From Desulfobacteraceae bacterium (GTDB lineage: Bacteria > Desulfobacterota > DSM-4660 > Desulfatiglandales > B25-G16), in the NCBI GenBank assembly GCA_028572035.1, contig JAPVWE010000056.1:1-7538 (forward strand): a DNA stretch of 7,538 nt, read 5' to 3'. Every line of letters starts with the position of its first letter. Position 1 is the stretch's first letter. Positions 1 to 5,623 of the stretch are shown in pieces. The position numbers were made by a program, and so were the translations under genes. The notes under the pieces were generated by a model, which searched no databases, had not been told where the DNA came from, and was given only the letters and a program-made list of their open reading frames with translations.

Positions 1-429
1 TTTCTTTTCCGGGAGAACAATTGGTTCTTCCTCCAAAATATCTCCTATCTCTTCCTCAATCTTTTCAGGATCTTCCCCGGCCTCCATCCTCTCTATTGCC
101 TCCTTCATCCCCTTTCCCATATTTAGGCCAGCCATTTCAGAAAGTTTTCGCATTAGATTAGCTGCCTGTTTAGGATCATCTTCATTAATAGTCTGAGCTT
201 CCTGTGCGAGCATACCAAAAGCCCTTTCCATCTTTTCCTCATCAAAGGGGAGGGAATCCTCACTGTTCCCCTCATGGCTTTCCCTCAGAGTGGAAAAGCT
301 CGATAGAAACCGTTTTAGTTTCATCTCTCTGCATTTAGGACAGATCGGCTGTTTGCTGGTATTTATTGATTTTGAGTAAAAACTGAAAATGGTATTACAC
401 CTTTCACAGTAGAACTCATAGATAGGCAT
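1..429 (-). CDS. FmdB-family zinc-ribbon protein with acidic C-terminal tail (3' end outside window)
   Basis: The reverse strand reads open from an ATG at 429 to the window edge, giving 143 residues with no stop, so the C-terminus is missing. The protein begins MPIYEFYCERC and has two CxxC pairs, C8/C11 and C30/C33. This is the single zinc-ribbon pattern of the FmdB regulatory family (a small putative metal-binding or nucleic-acid-binding ribbon of poorly defined function). After the ribbon, from about residue 45, the chain is hydrophilic, probably helical and very acidic, with many Glu/Asp around residues 110-140. FmdB proteins are often only about 70-110 residues, so this is a long-tailed version. 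The start is supported by a strong AAGGAGG at 434-440, four bases before the ATG, and by a good promoter upstream. The gene is divergent from purE. Family assignment is firm; the cellular role is unknown. Residues read by hand translation. Confidence 0.85.
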   Translation of the reverse strand, partial: MPIYEFYCERCNTIFSFYSKSINTSKQPICPKCREMKLKRFLSSFSTLRESHEGNSEDSLPFDEEKMERAFGMLAQEAQTINEDDPKQAANLMRKLSEMAGLNMGKGMKEAIERMEAGEDPEKIEEEIGDILEEEPIVLPEKK

Positions 430-433
430 CTCT

Positions 434-440
434 CCTCCTT
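434..440 (-). promoter_or_regulatory. Ribosome binding site of the FmdB-family gene
   Basis: AAGGAGG on the reverse strand is a near-perfect Shine-Dalgarno sequence, with a short 4-base spacer to the ATG at 429. It fixes the start of a gene whose end lies outside the window. Confidence 0.8.
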
Positions 441-459
441 GGTTTTTTCTTTCTTGCAC

Positions 460-488
460 ATATTATCAGCAGGTTTTCGCCATGACAA
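460..488 (-). promoter_or_regulatory. Candidate sigma-70 promoter for the FmdB-family gene
   Basis: On the reverse strand, TTGTCA (483-488, five of six matches to TTGACA) is followed after 17 bases by TAATAT (460-465). A TG one base upstream of the hexamer gives an extended -10. An overlapping GATAAT is an alternative -10. Transcription would start near 453, leaving a leader of about 24 bases that carries the Shine-Dalgarno sequence. Called by eye. Confidence 0.45.
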
Positions 489-523
489 GAAAAAATAGGC
501 GCCTTAATGTAATCAGAGGGGTC

Positions 524-551
524 TTGCTATGAAGCAGTGAATTAGTATAAT
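524..551 (+). promoter_or_regulatory. Candidate upstream promoter (P1) for the purE cluster
   Basis: TTGCTA at 524-529 (four of six matches to TTGACA) and a perfect TATAAT at 546-551 are separated by 16 bases. Transcription would begin near 558 and leave a leader of roughly 187 bases before purE, which is long enough to hold regulatory structure. No known leader class was recognised. Confidence 0.4.
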
Positions 552-601
552 AAGATATCTTGAGGAAAAGATGATGTCAGTCGATCATTGTAAGTTGTTC
601 G

Positions 602-630
602 TTGTCAAGAATAACAAGGTAGGGTAAAAT
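602..630 (+). promoter_or_regulatory. Candidate downstream promoter (P2) for the purE cluster
   Basis: TTGTCA at 602-607 and TAAAAT at 625-630 each match the sigma-70 consensus at five of six positions and are separated by the optimal 17 bases. Transcription would begin near 637, about 108 bases before the purE ATG. Taken as a whole it is a better match than P1; both could be used. Confidence 0.5.
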
Positions 631-730
631 GATATAGAATTGAATTGGGACTAAACAAAACCAAATGAGTTAAACCGATGGACTACTGACAAGTATCAAC
701 GGACAGTACCCAATAATGTAAACACCTAAA

Positions 731-736
731 AAAGGA
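731..736 (+). promoter_or_regulatory. Ribosome binding site of purE
   Basis: AAAGGA preceded by a run of A lies eight bases before the ATG at 745, which is good spacing. It supports that ATG as the true purE start. Confidence 0.7.
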
Positions 737-744
737 TTGCGATT

Positions 745-1233
745 ATGCAAGATAAACCATTGGTAGGGATAGTTATGGGAAGCCTCTCTGACAGGGATGT
801 AATGGAGGAATGCATAAAGACCCTAAAAGAAATGGACATAAGTTTCGAAATAACTGTATCTTCTGCTCACAGGTCTCCAGATAAAACCAGGGACTACGCC
901 ACCAGTGCCACTGCTAGAGGAATAGAGGTTCTCATTGCAGGTGCTGGTTGGGCAGCCCATCTAGCTGGGGTCCTGGCTTCCTATACCACACTGCCAGTAA
1001 TCGGGGTACCTATTGACTCCTCTTCCCTTAAGGGAATAGATTCGCTCCTGTCAACAGTCCAGATGCCTCCAGGCGTCCCTGTAGCTACCATGGCAATTGG
1101 CAGAGGCGGTGCCCAGAATGCTGCGATATTTGCCGCCCAGATACTAGCCCTCAAGCATGCCGACATTGCCAAGAGATTGGAAGAGTACAAAGAGGGCCTG
1201 AAATTGAGGGTAAAAGAGGTCGAGAAAGATTGA
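745..1233 (+). CDS. purE: 5-(carboxyamino)imidazole ribonucleotide mutase (PurE, class I type)
   Basis: PurE moves the carboxyl group of N5-CAIR to carbon 4, giving CAIR, in cytosolic de novo purine synthesis. It normally works after the ATP-dependent carboxylase PurK, which is not in this window. The 162-residue length is normal. Visible family motifs are GSLSD at residues 12-16, SAHRSP at 40-45 with the catalytic-region His42, and AGAGWAAHLAG at 65-75 with His72. These are followed by LPVIGVP, a DSLLSTVQMPPGVPVAT stretch and AAQILAL near the C-terminus. Class I enzymes usually have a small residue where Trp69 sits, and AHLPG rather than AHLAG; the rest of the sequence is clearly class I. 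The ATG has a good AAAGGA upstream. The gene is first in the rightward cluster, and its TGA overlaps the TTG start of tsaC by three bases within TTGA, suggesting translational coupling. Confidence 0.95.
   Translation: MQDKPLVGIVMGSLSDRDVMEECIKTLKEMDISFEITVSSAHRSPDKTRDYATSATARGIEVLIAGAGWAAHLAGVLASYTTLPVIGVPIDSSSLKGIDSLLSTVQMPPGVPVATMAIGRGGAQNAAIFAAQILALKHADIAKRLEEYKEGLKLRVKEVEKD
1216..1220 (+). promoter_or_regulatory. Ribosome binding site deciding the TTG start of tsaC
   Basis: GAGGT (AGAGGT from 1215) lies inside the end of purE, nine bases before the TTG at 1230. It is the main sequence evidence for accepting this non-ATG start. No ATG occurs in this frame nearby, because the ATG at 1258 is in another frame. 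Confidence 0.6.
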
Positions 1234-1892
1234 GCTATTTGGCTAAGATTGATTCAGATGAATCCCTAAGAAAGGGCCTCGATGAAGCTGCTAAAATCAT
1301 ATCAGAAGGAGGCATTGTAGCCTTTCCCACAGAATCTTTTTATGGCCTGGGTGTAGATGCAACCAATCCTCGTGCGATCAAAAGGCTCTTTAAGATAAAA
1401 AAAAGGGATCCCGATCTCCCCATCCTCATTTTAATTCCTTGCCTTGGAGAACTCCCTAAGTACGTTGCTTCTATTCCGCGAGGTGCAAAAAGGATGGGAG
1501 AAGAATTCTGGCCCGGCGGCCTCACTATGATCTTTCACTCTTCTCCTATCTTGCCATCGGTATTGACAGCCGGTAAAGGAAAGGTGGGTATCAGGATCTC
1601 CAGTCATCCTTTGGCTCAGGCCCTGTCAGGGGCACTAAATGTTCCGGTTACCGGAACAAGTGCCAATATATCCGGAAGACCTCCTTGCATAAGGGCCGAT
1701 CAGATTGTAGAATGTTTAGGTAATGATGTGGATCTCATATTAGATGGAGGAACAACACAAGGGAAATGTCCGTCTACTATCCTTGATGTGACAGTTGATC
1801 CTCCTTTAATCATTCGGGAAGGGATAGTAAAGGCGGAAGAAATTATTAAGAGTGGTATTCATGAAAAGATAGTTGAGTCGCCGAGTCGTTAA
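1230..1892 (+). CDS. tsaC: L-threonylcarbamoyladenylate synthase (TsaC/YrdC/Sua5 family)
   Basis: TsaC makes threonylcarbamoyl-AMP from threonine, bicarbonate and ATP. The TsaB/D/E machinery transfers the product to A37 of ANN-decoding tRNAs, forming t6A. The 220-residue protein is a single YrdC domain without the Sua5 C-terminal extension. Conserved pieces are FPTESFYGLG at residues 32-41, the K57xR59 basic motif in KIKKR, WPGGLT at 94-99, GIRISSHP at 120-127, and TGTSANISG at 141-149 with the S-x-N signature (Ser144, Asn146). DGGTTQGKCPSTILDVT and IIREGIV close the domain. The start is TTG inside the purE stop (TTGA), with GAGGT nine bases upstream. The tail after about residue 205 is variable and adds little. 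rapZ follows after a 35-bp gap. Function is confident; the exact start is slightly less so. Confidence 0.93.
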   Translation: MSYLAKIDSDESLRKGLDEAAKIISEGGIVAFPTESFYGLGVDATNPRAIKRLFKIKKRDPDLPILILIPCLGELPKYVASIPRGAKRMGEEFWPGGLTMIFHSSPILPSVLTAGKGKVGIRISSHPLAQALSGALNVPVTGTSANISGRPPCIRADQIVECLGNDVDLILDGGTTQGKCPSTILDVTVDPPLIIREGIVKAEEIIKSGIHEKIVESPSR

Positions 1893-1927
1893 AAGGTCAG
1901 GCAGTCAAAATCAAATCACTCAACCAT

Positions 1928-2815
1928 TTGACAAGCTCTGTATCAGTGAAAAATAAGAAAATCATAATCATTACTGGTCTTTCGGGATCAGGAAAAAGCA
2001 CAGCGATAGATGCCCTTGAAGATGCTGGTTTTTTCTGTATAGATAACCTGCCCGTGATCCTACTACCCAAGTTTTTGGAGTTCAGGGCAAAGACTGGTTC
2101 AGAAATAACCAAACTTGCCCTGGTTATGGATCTCAGAGAGGAGGAGTTTATTCAAAGATATCCCGATATCTTCACCAAACTCAGGCAGGAAGGATACCTC
2201 TTTGAGATCCTTTTTCTCGAGGCCTCTACAGAGGCCCTCCTAAGGAGGTACAGTCAGACTCGAAGAAAACACCCCCTCAGCGAGGCAAAGAATCTTCTCG
2301 AAGGGATTCAAGCTGAGAGAAAGGAATTCAAAGACCTGAGGGAGATTGCAGATCTTATAATTGATACATCAAATTACAACGTTCATGAATTGAAGGAGAT
2401 TATTCTAAACCATGTCCTCAAGGCAGTTCCTGCAAAAAGGATGAAGATTTATCTTCTCTCCTTCGGGTTCAAATATGGTATACCCCATGATGCGGATCTG
2501 GTTATTGATGTGAGGTTCCTGCCTAACCCTCACTTTGTTCAAGAATTAAGAAACCTTGACGGCACATCCCCAAAGGTCAAGGAATTTATGGATAGGTGGA
2601 AAGAGACCCATATCTTTCTTGAGAAGTATTTGGACCTCCTTAACTACCTCATCCCTCACTATGAAAAAGAAGGGAAATCATCTTTGACTATTGCCGTAGG
2701 ATGTACAGCGGGGACACACAGGTCAGTGAGTATTGCCGATGCTATCTATAGAGAACTTAAAAAAACAACAAATCTTATCACTTTGACTCATCGAGATATA
2801 GAATTAGACAGATAA
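1928..2815 (+). CDS. rapZ: RapZ/YvcJ-family nucleotide-binding RNase adapter protein
   Basis: The 295-residue protein has a P-loop N-terminal domain with Walker A GLSGSGKS at residues 17-24. The family signature EDAGFFCIDNLP follows at 31-42, then LVMDLREEE around 65-73 as the likely Walker B region, and RRKHPL at 112-117. The C-terminal RapZ domain carries FGFKYGIPHDADLV at 179-192, VRFLPNPHF at 195-203, and CTAGTHRS at 259-266 where E. coli has CTGGKHRS. In E. coli RapZ senses glucosamine-6-phosphate and delivers the sRNA GlmZ to RNase E. The C-terminus here (HRDIELDR) lacks the E. coli basic cluster used for RNA binding, so the target is probably different. The start is uncertain: neither the TTG at 1928 nor an in-frame GTG at 1946 has a Shine-Dalgarno sequence, and GTG would give a more usual N-terminus. 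An AAAGG at 1892-1896 is too far upstream to help. The stop overlaps the next ATG (TAATG). Confidence 0.92.
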   Translation: MTSSVSVKNKKIIIITGLSGSGKSTAIDALEDAGFFCIDNLPVILLPKFLEFRAKTGSEITKLALVMDLREEEFIQRYPDIFTKLRQEGYLFEILFLEASTEALLRRYSQTRRKHPLSEAKNLLEGIQAERKEFKDLREIADLIIDTSNYNVHELKEIILNHVLKAVPAKRMKIYLLSFGFKYGIPHDADLVIDVRFLPNPHFVQELRNLDGTSPKVKEFMDRWKETHIFLEKYLDLLNYLIPHYEKEGKSSLTIAVGCTAGTHRSVSIADAIYRELKKTTNLITLTHRDIELDR

Positions 2816-4074
2816 TGAAACACGCCCCTGATCGCTCTAAGGTAGAACAGCTTATAGAGAAAGGTGTTAGGATTTACAGTCCGGAAACCATTACTATGGG
2901 AGAAGAGGTATCTGTTGATAGAATATCAGGCGATAGGGTTATAATCCATTCCGGGTGCAAGATTCATGGCTCCAGTACCTTAATAATGGCCGGATGCGAA
3001 ATTGGTTACGAGGGCCCTGCGACTATTGAAAACTGCCAATTAGGCCCTTATGTAAAACTAAAGGGAGGGTTTTTTTCACAGTCAACCTTCTTGGAAAAGG
3101 TTACTTTAGGATCAGGTGCCCACATTAGGGATGGATGCTTATTGGAGGAACAGGTCAAAGGTGCCCACACAGTAGGTCTTAAGCAGACCATTCTATTTCC
3201 TTTTGTCACCCTTGGAAGTCTTATAAATTTCTGTGATTGTTTTATGGCTGGGGGTACAAGCCGAAAGAATCATAGTGAGGTTGGAAGTTCATATATCCAT
3301 TTTAACTACACGCCGGATCAGGATAAGGCCACCCCCTCTCTTATTGGTGATGTTCCTAAGGGCGTCATGTTAAATCAAAAGCCAATCTTCCTTGGTGGAC
3401 AAGGGGGACTGGTCGGGCCAGTCAGGATTGGATATGGAACGGTCATTGCCGCTGGAACTATCTATCGGAAAGACTTCCCTGAAGGAGATGGGCTACTGTT
3501 TCCTGGGTCCAATGTAAAAAGACAACAGCCTCTTCATCTTGGGCTTTATCCAGGTCTCAAAAGCATCATAGCCAATAACATCAATTACATAGCCAGTATC
3601 ATTGCCCTTAGGAAATGGTATATTGACTCCCGGTCTCTCTTTTTTGGAGCTGATCCAATGAAAAAGCTCCTTTATGAAGGTGCCTTGGAAAAGATAGAAA
3701 TGGTGGTTACAGAGAGAATAAAAAGGTTAAGAGAGGTTGCCCACAAAATGCCCCTGTCAATTGAATTATATAAAGAGGTCATGAAAGAACATGCCTTACA
3801 AAGACACCAACACCTAAGGATGGAATTCTTTGAACAGTGGCCCAAGATAGAGGAATCCTTGACACACTGTCTCAGCAAGACAGGAGACCCTGAAAAAAGG
3901 GATGAATTCTTGGCCCTCATTCAACAGAGAATAGATCAAAAGGGGAAAGATTACCTTCGGGTTATTAAGGGAACAGGAAATTATGGTGCTTTGATATGTA
4001 CGGAATGGCTTCAAGGGTTGATCGATGAAATCAATGATGAGACACTAAAGCTTATTCCCTCTTTTAGACCTTAA
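2815..4074 (+). CDS. GlmU-like left-handed beta-helix (hexapeptide) protein with helical C-terminal domain
   Basis: This 419-residue protein has two visible parts. Residues about 25-235 are a left-handed beta-helix with hexapeptide-like repeats (for example VIIHSGCKI, ATIENCQLGPYVKL, VTLGSGAHIRDGCLL, VRIGYGTVIAAGTI). Within it, NHSEVGSSYIHFNYTPDQD at 152-170 followed by SLIGDVP, then LVGPVRIGYGTVIAAGT at 199-215, resembles the acetyltransferase domain of GlmU. There the matching elements are NYD..NKFKT.IGD and LVAPVxxGxGAxIAAGT. Residues about 245-419 are predicted mostly alpha-helical and charged. There is no N-terminal GlmU uridylyltransferase domain (no L-x-A-G-x-G-T-x-M-x-S-x-x-P-K motif). 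Proteins of this kind are often labelled UDP-N-acetylglucosamine pyrophosphorylase, which the sequence does not support. A sugar-nucleotide or amino-sugar acyltransferase is plausible but unproven. The ATG overlaps the rapZ stop by one base, with no strong Shine-Dalgarno sequence, so coupled translation is likely. Confidence 0.8.
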   Translation: MKHAPDRSKVEQLIEKGVRIYSPETITMGEEVSVDRISGDRVIIHSGCKIHGSSTLIMAGCEIGYEGPATIENCQLGPYVKLKGGFFSQSTFLEKVTLGSGAHIRDGCLLEEQVKGAHTVGLKQTILFPFVTLGSLINFCDCFMAGGTSRKNHSEVGSSYIHFNYTPDQDKATPSLIGDVPKGVMLNQKPIFLGGQGGLVGPVRIGYGTVIAAGTIYRKDFPEGDGLLFPGSNVKRQQPLHLGLYPGLKSIIANNINYIASIIALRKWYIDSRSLFFGADPMKKLLYEGALEKIEMVVTERIKRLREVAHKMPLSIELYKEVMKEHALQRHQHLRMEFFEQWPKIEESLTHCLSKTGDPEKRDEFLALIQQRIDQKGKDYLRVIKGTGNYGALICTEWLQGLIDEINDETLKLIPSFRP

Positions 4075-4085
4075 GTGAAAGATGA
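4075..4085. other. 11-bp convergent junction between the beta-helix gene and rng
   Basis: The two transcription units meet tail to tail with only 11 bp between stop codons. No GC-rich hairpin followed by a T run is present here or in the flanking coding ends. The best inverted repeat nearby (4100-4105 with 4116-4121, six AT-rich pairs) is too weak. Termination must use a factor such as Rho, or the transcripts overlap. Confidence 0.6.
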
Positions 4086-5612
4086 TTAGTGAAGGCTTAT
4101 TTCATGCTGCTCGAGATGAAAATCGTTCTTTGCGATTATGATAATGCGCCGATTGATCTTCTTTTCCAATTCCATAACGGAATATCTTTCTTCTTCCTTT
4201 AGAACCTTCTCTATTTCAGGACTTACCAAGAGATAGATCTTGCCCTCCTCGCCTGAGACCAACTCTCTTTCCAGGTCCCTGAAGATATCATAGCAGACTG
4301 TAGTATGCGACTTAAGTCGGCCCCTTCCCTCGCAGTAAAAGCAAGGTTCAGTTAGAAAGAGATTTATATTTTCCCTTGTCCTTTTCCTGGTCATCTCAAT
4401 CAGCCCTAACTCTGACACCTTCATGACAGTAGTCTTTGCCCTGTCTTTTTCCAGGGCCTCCATAAGGGCCAGAAACACCCTTTCCCTATTCGCTTCCCTA
4501 TCCATATCTATGAAGTCAATGACAATCAGGCCCCCAATATTTCTTAATCTCAGTTGATAGGCAATCTCCTTAACCGCCTCCAGATTTGTTTTTACAATGG
4601 TTTCCTCCAGGTTTCGCTTTCCTACATAGCTTCCTGTATTAACATCTATAGCAGTAAGCGCCTCTGTTGCCTCAATAACAATATATCCACCAGATTTTAA
4701 CCAGATTTTTCTATCCAGGGCCCTACTTATCTCCATCTCAATACCATAGGCATCAAATAGAGGTTCCCCGCCTTCATAGAGTTCAACAGAGTACCTGAGA
4801 TTTGGGGCAAAGGTATCTATGAACTCTACTATCAATTGATGCTCCTCCCTTGAGTCGATCACCAGTCTGTCAATCTCTCTGGTAAAAAGATCCCGCACGG
4901 CCCTTAAGGTAACTGTCAATTCCTTATGAAGAAGGCTGGGGGAAGAAAATGTTTCTCTCTTCTTCTGGATACCCGCCCACAATCTGGTTAAGAACTCCAT
5001 CTCGGATTTCAACTTTTCCTTAGGTGCCCTCTCGCTTACAGTCCTCACAATGAAACCTGCACCAGGTGGCCTTAGCTCTTGCATGATCTTCTTTAGCCTG
5101 ATTCTTTCTTTCTCATCTTCTATCCTGCGTGAAATACCAATGTGATCAACGGTGGGCATAAAAACCAGATGACGTCCGGGAAGGGTTATGTGAGATGTTA
5201 ATCTAGAACCCTTCGTACCCAAAGGCTCCTTAGAAACCTGAACCAGGATATCCTGACCTTCTTGCAGGAGACCCTCTATATTAATATCACAGCCTTTTAG
5301 GGACCGCGTCCGTAAAGGTGTTGCAACTTCCAGGCTGTTATCATCATCTCCTTCTTGCAACATAATCTGCTCCCAGTGGCGAAGGTCATTATAGACATCT
5401 GTTACATACAAAAAAGCAGGTTTATCAATACCTATATCCACAAAGGCTGCCTGCATTCCAGGTAGAACCCTCAACACCCTACCGAGATAAATGTTCCCCA
5501 CCAGTTCCTGTTCGGAGCCTCTTTTAATATATAGTTCAACCACTATTCCATTTTCTACTAAGGCCACCCGTGTCTCATGTGGTCTGGCATTTATTACCAG
5601 TTCATTGGTCAT
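4086..5612 (-). CDS. rng: Ribonuclease G
   Basis: RNase G is a cytosolic, Mg-dependent, 5'-monophosphate-sensing endoribonuclease of the RNase E/G family that matures 16S rRNA and turns over mRNA. The protein has 508 residues against 489 in E. coli. The N-terminus (TNELVINARPHETRVAL) and the S1 domain (NIYLGRVLRVLPGMQAAFVDIG at 40-61) match the family. A longer, acidic S1 loop at about 74-115 explains most of the extra length. Catalytic metal ligands are visible as Asp323 in AIDVNTG and Asp366 in GGLIVIDFIDM. The zinc-link cysteines are C424 and C427 in PCFYCEGRG, where E. coli has CPTC. There is no long C-terminal degradosome scaffold, so this is RNase G and not RNase E. The ATG has GAGGT six bases upstream. 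The gene lies 9 bp after the radical SAM gene and is probably cotranscribed and coupled with it. Confidence 0.95.
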   Translation of the reverse strand: MTNELVINARPHETRVALVENGIVVELYIKRGSEQELVGNIYLGRVLRVLPGMQAAFVDIGIDKPAFLYVTDVYNDLRHWEQIMLQEGDDDNSLEVATPLRTRSLKGCDINIEGLLQEGQDILVQVSKEPLGTKGSRLTSHITLPGRHLVFMPTVDHIGISRRIEDEKERIRLKKIMQELRPPGAGFIVRTVSERAPKEKLKSEMEFLTRLWAGIQKKRETFSSPSLLHKELTVTLRAVRDLFTREIDRLVIDSREEHQLIVEFIDTFAPNLRYSVELYEGGEPLFDAYGIEMEISRALDRKIWLKSGGYIVIEATEALTAIDVNTGSYVGKRNLEETIVKTNLEAVKEIAYQLRLRNIGGLIVIDFIDMDREANRERVFLALMEALEKDRAKTTVMKVSELGLIEMTRKRTRENINLFLTEPCFYCEGRGRLKSHTTVCYDIFRDLERELVSGEEGKIYLLVSPEIEKVLKEEERYSVMELEKKINRRIIIIAKNDFHLEQHEISLH

Positions 5613-5618
5613 CAGCAG

Positions 5619-5623
5619 ACCTC
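5619..5623 (-). promoter_or_regulatory. Ribosome binding site of rng, overlapping the upstream stop codon
   Basis: On the reverse strand GAGGT lies six bases before the rng ATG. The TGA of the radical SAM gene (5622-5624) shares bases with this site as TGAGGT. Ribosomes ending the first gene therefore stand on the rng initiation site, a layout that favours reinitiation. Confidence 0.7.

Larger units (their letters stand above)
430..744. other. Divergent intergenic control region between the FmdB-family gene and purE
   Basis: This 315-bp stretch separates two divergent genes. It holds one leftward and two rightward promoter candidates, the two Shine-Dalgarno sequences, and two weak inverted repeats. 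The repeats are 594-600 with 609-615 (7 bp including one G-T pair, 8-base loop) and 684-690 with 702-708 (7 bp with one mismatch, 11-base loop). Neither is followed by a T run, so neither looks like a terminator. I found no recognisable riboswitch core, no tRNA and no clear operator palindrome. An 18-codon frame at 571-627 is discussed as a finding only. Confidence 0.6.

Noticed and set aside
631..744. Purine, ZTP or PRPP-type riboswitch in the purE leader
   Set aside because: The conserved cores I know for these classes are absent, and only one weak 7-bp hairpin with a mismatch (684-708) is present.
981..2112. Antisense open frames opposite purE, tsaC and rapZ
   Set aside because: Short, low-complexity translations with no ribosome binding sites, lying opposite well-identified genes.
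4100..4121. TTTCAT/ATGAAA inverted repeat as a terminator
   Set aside because: Six AT-rich pairs around a 10-base loop with no following T run, inside the rng coding end; far too weak.
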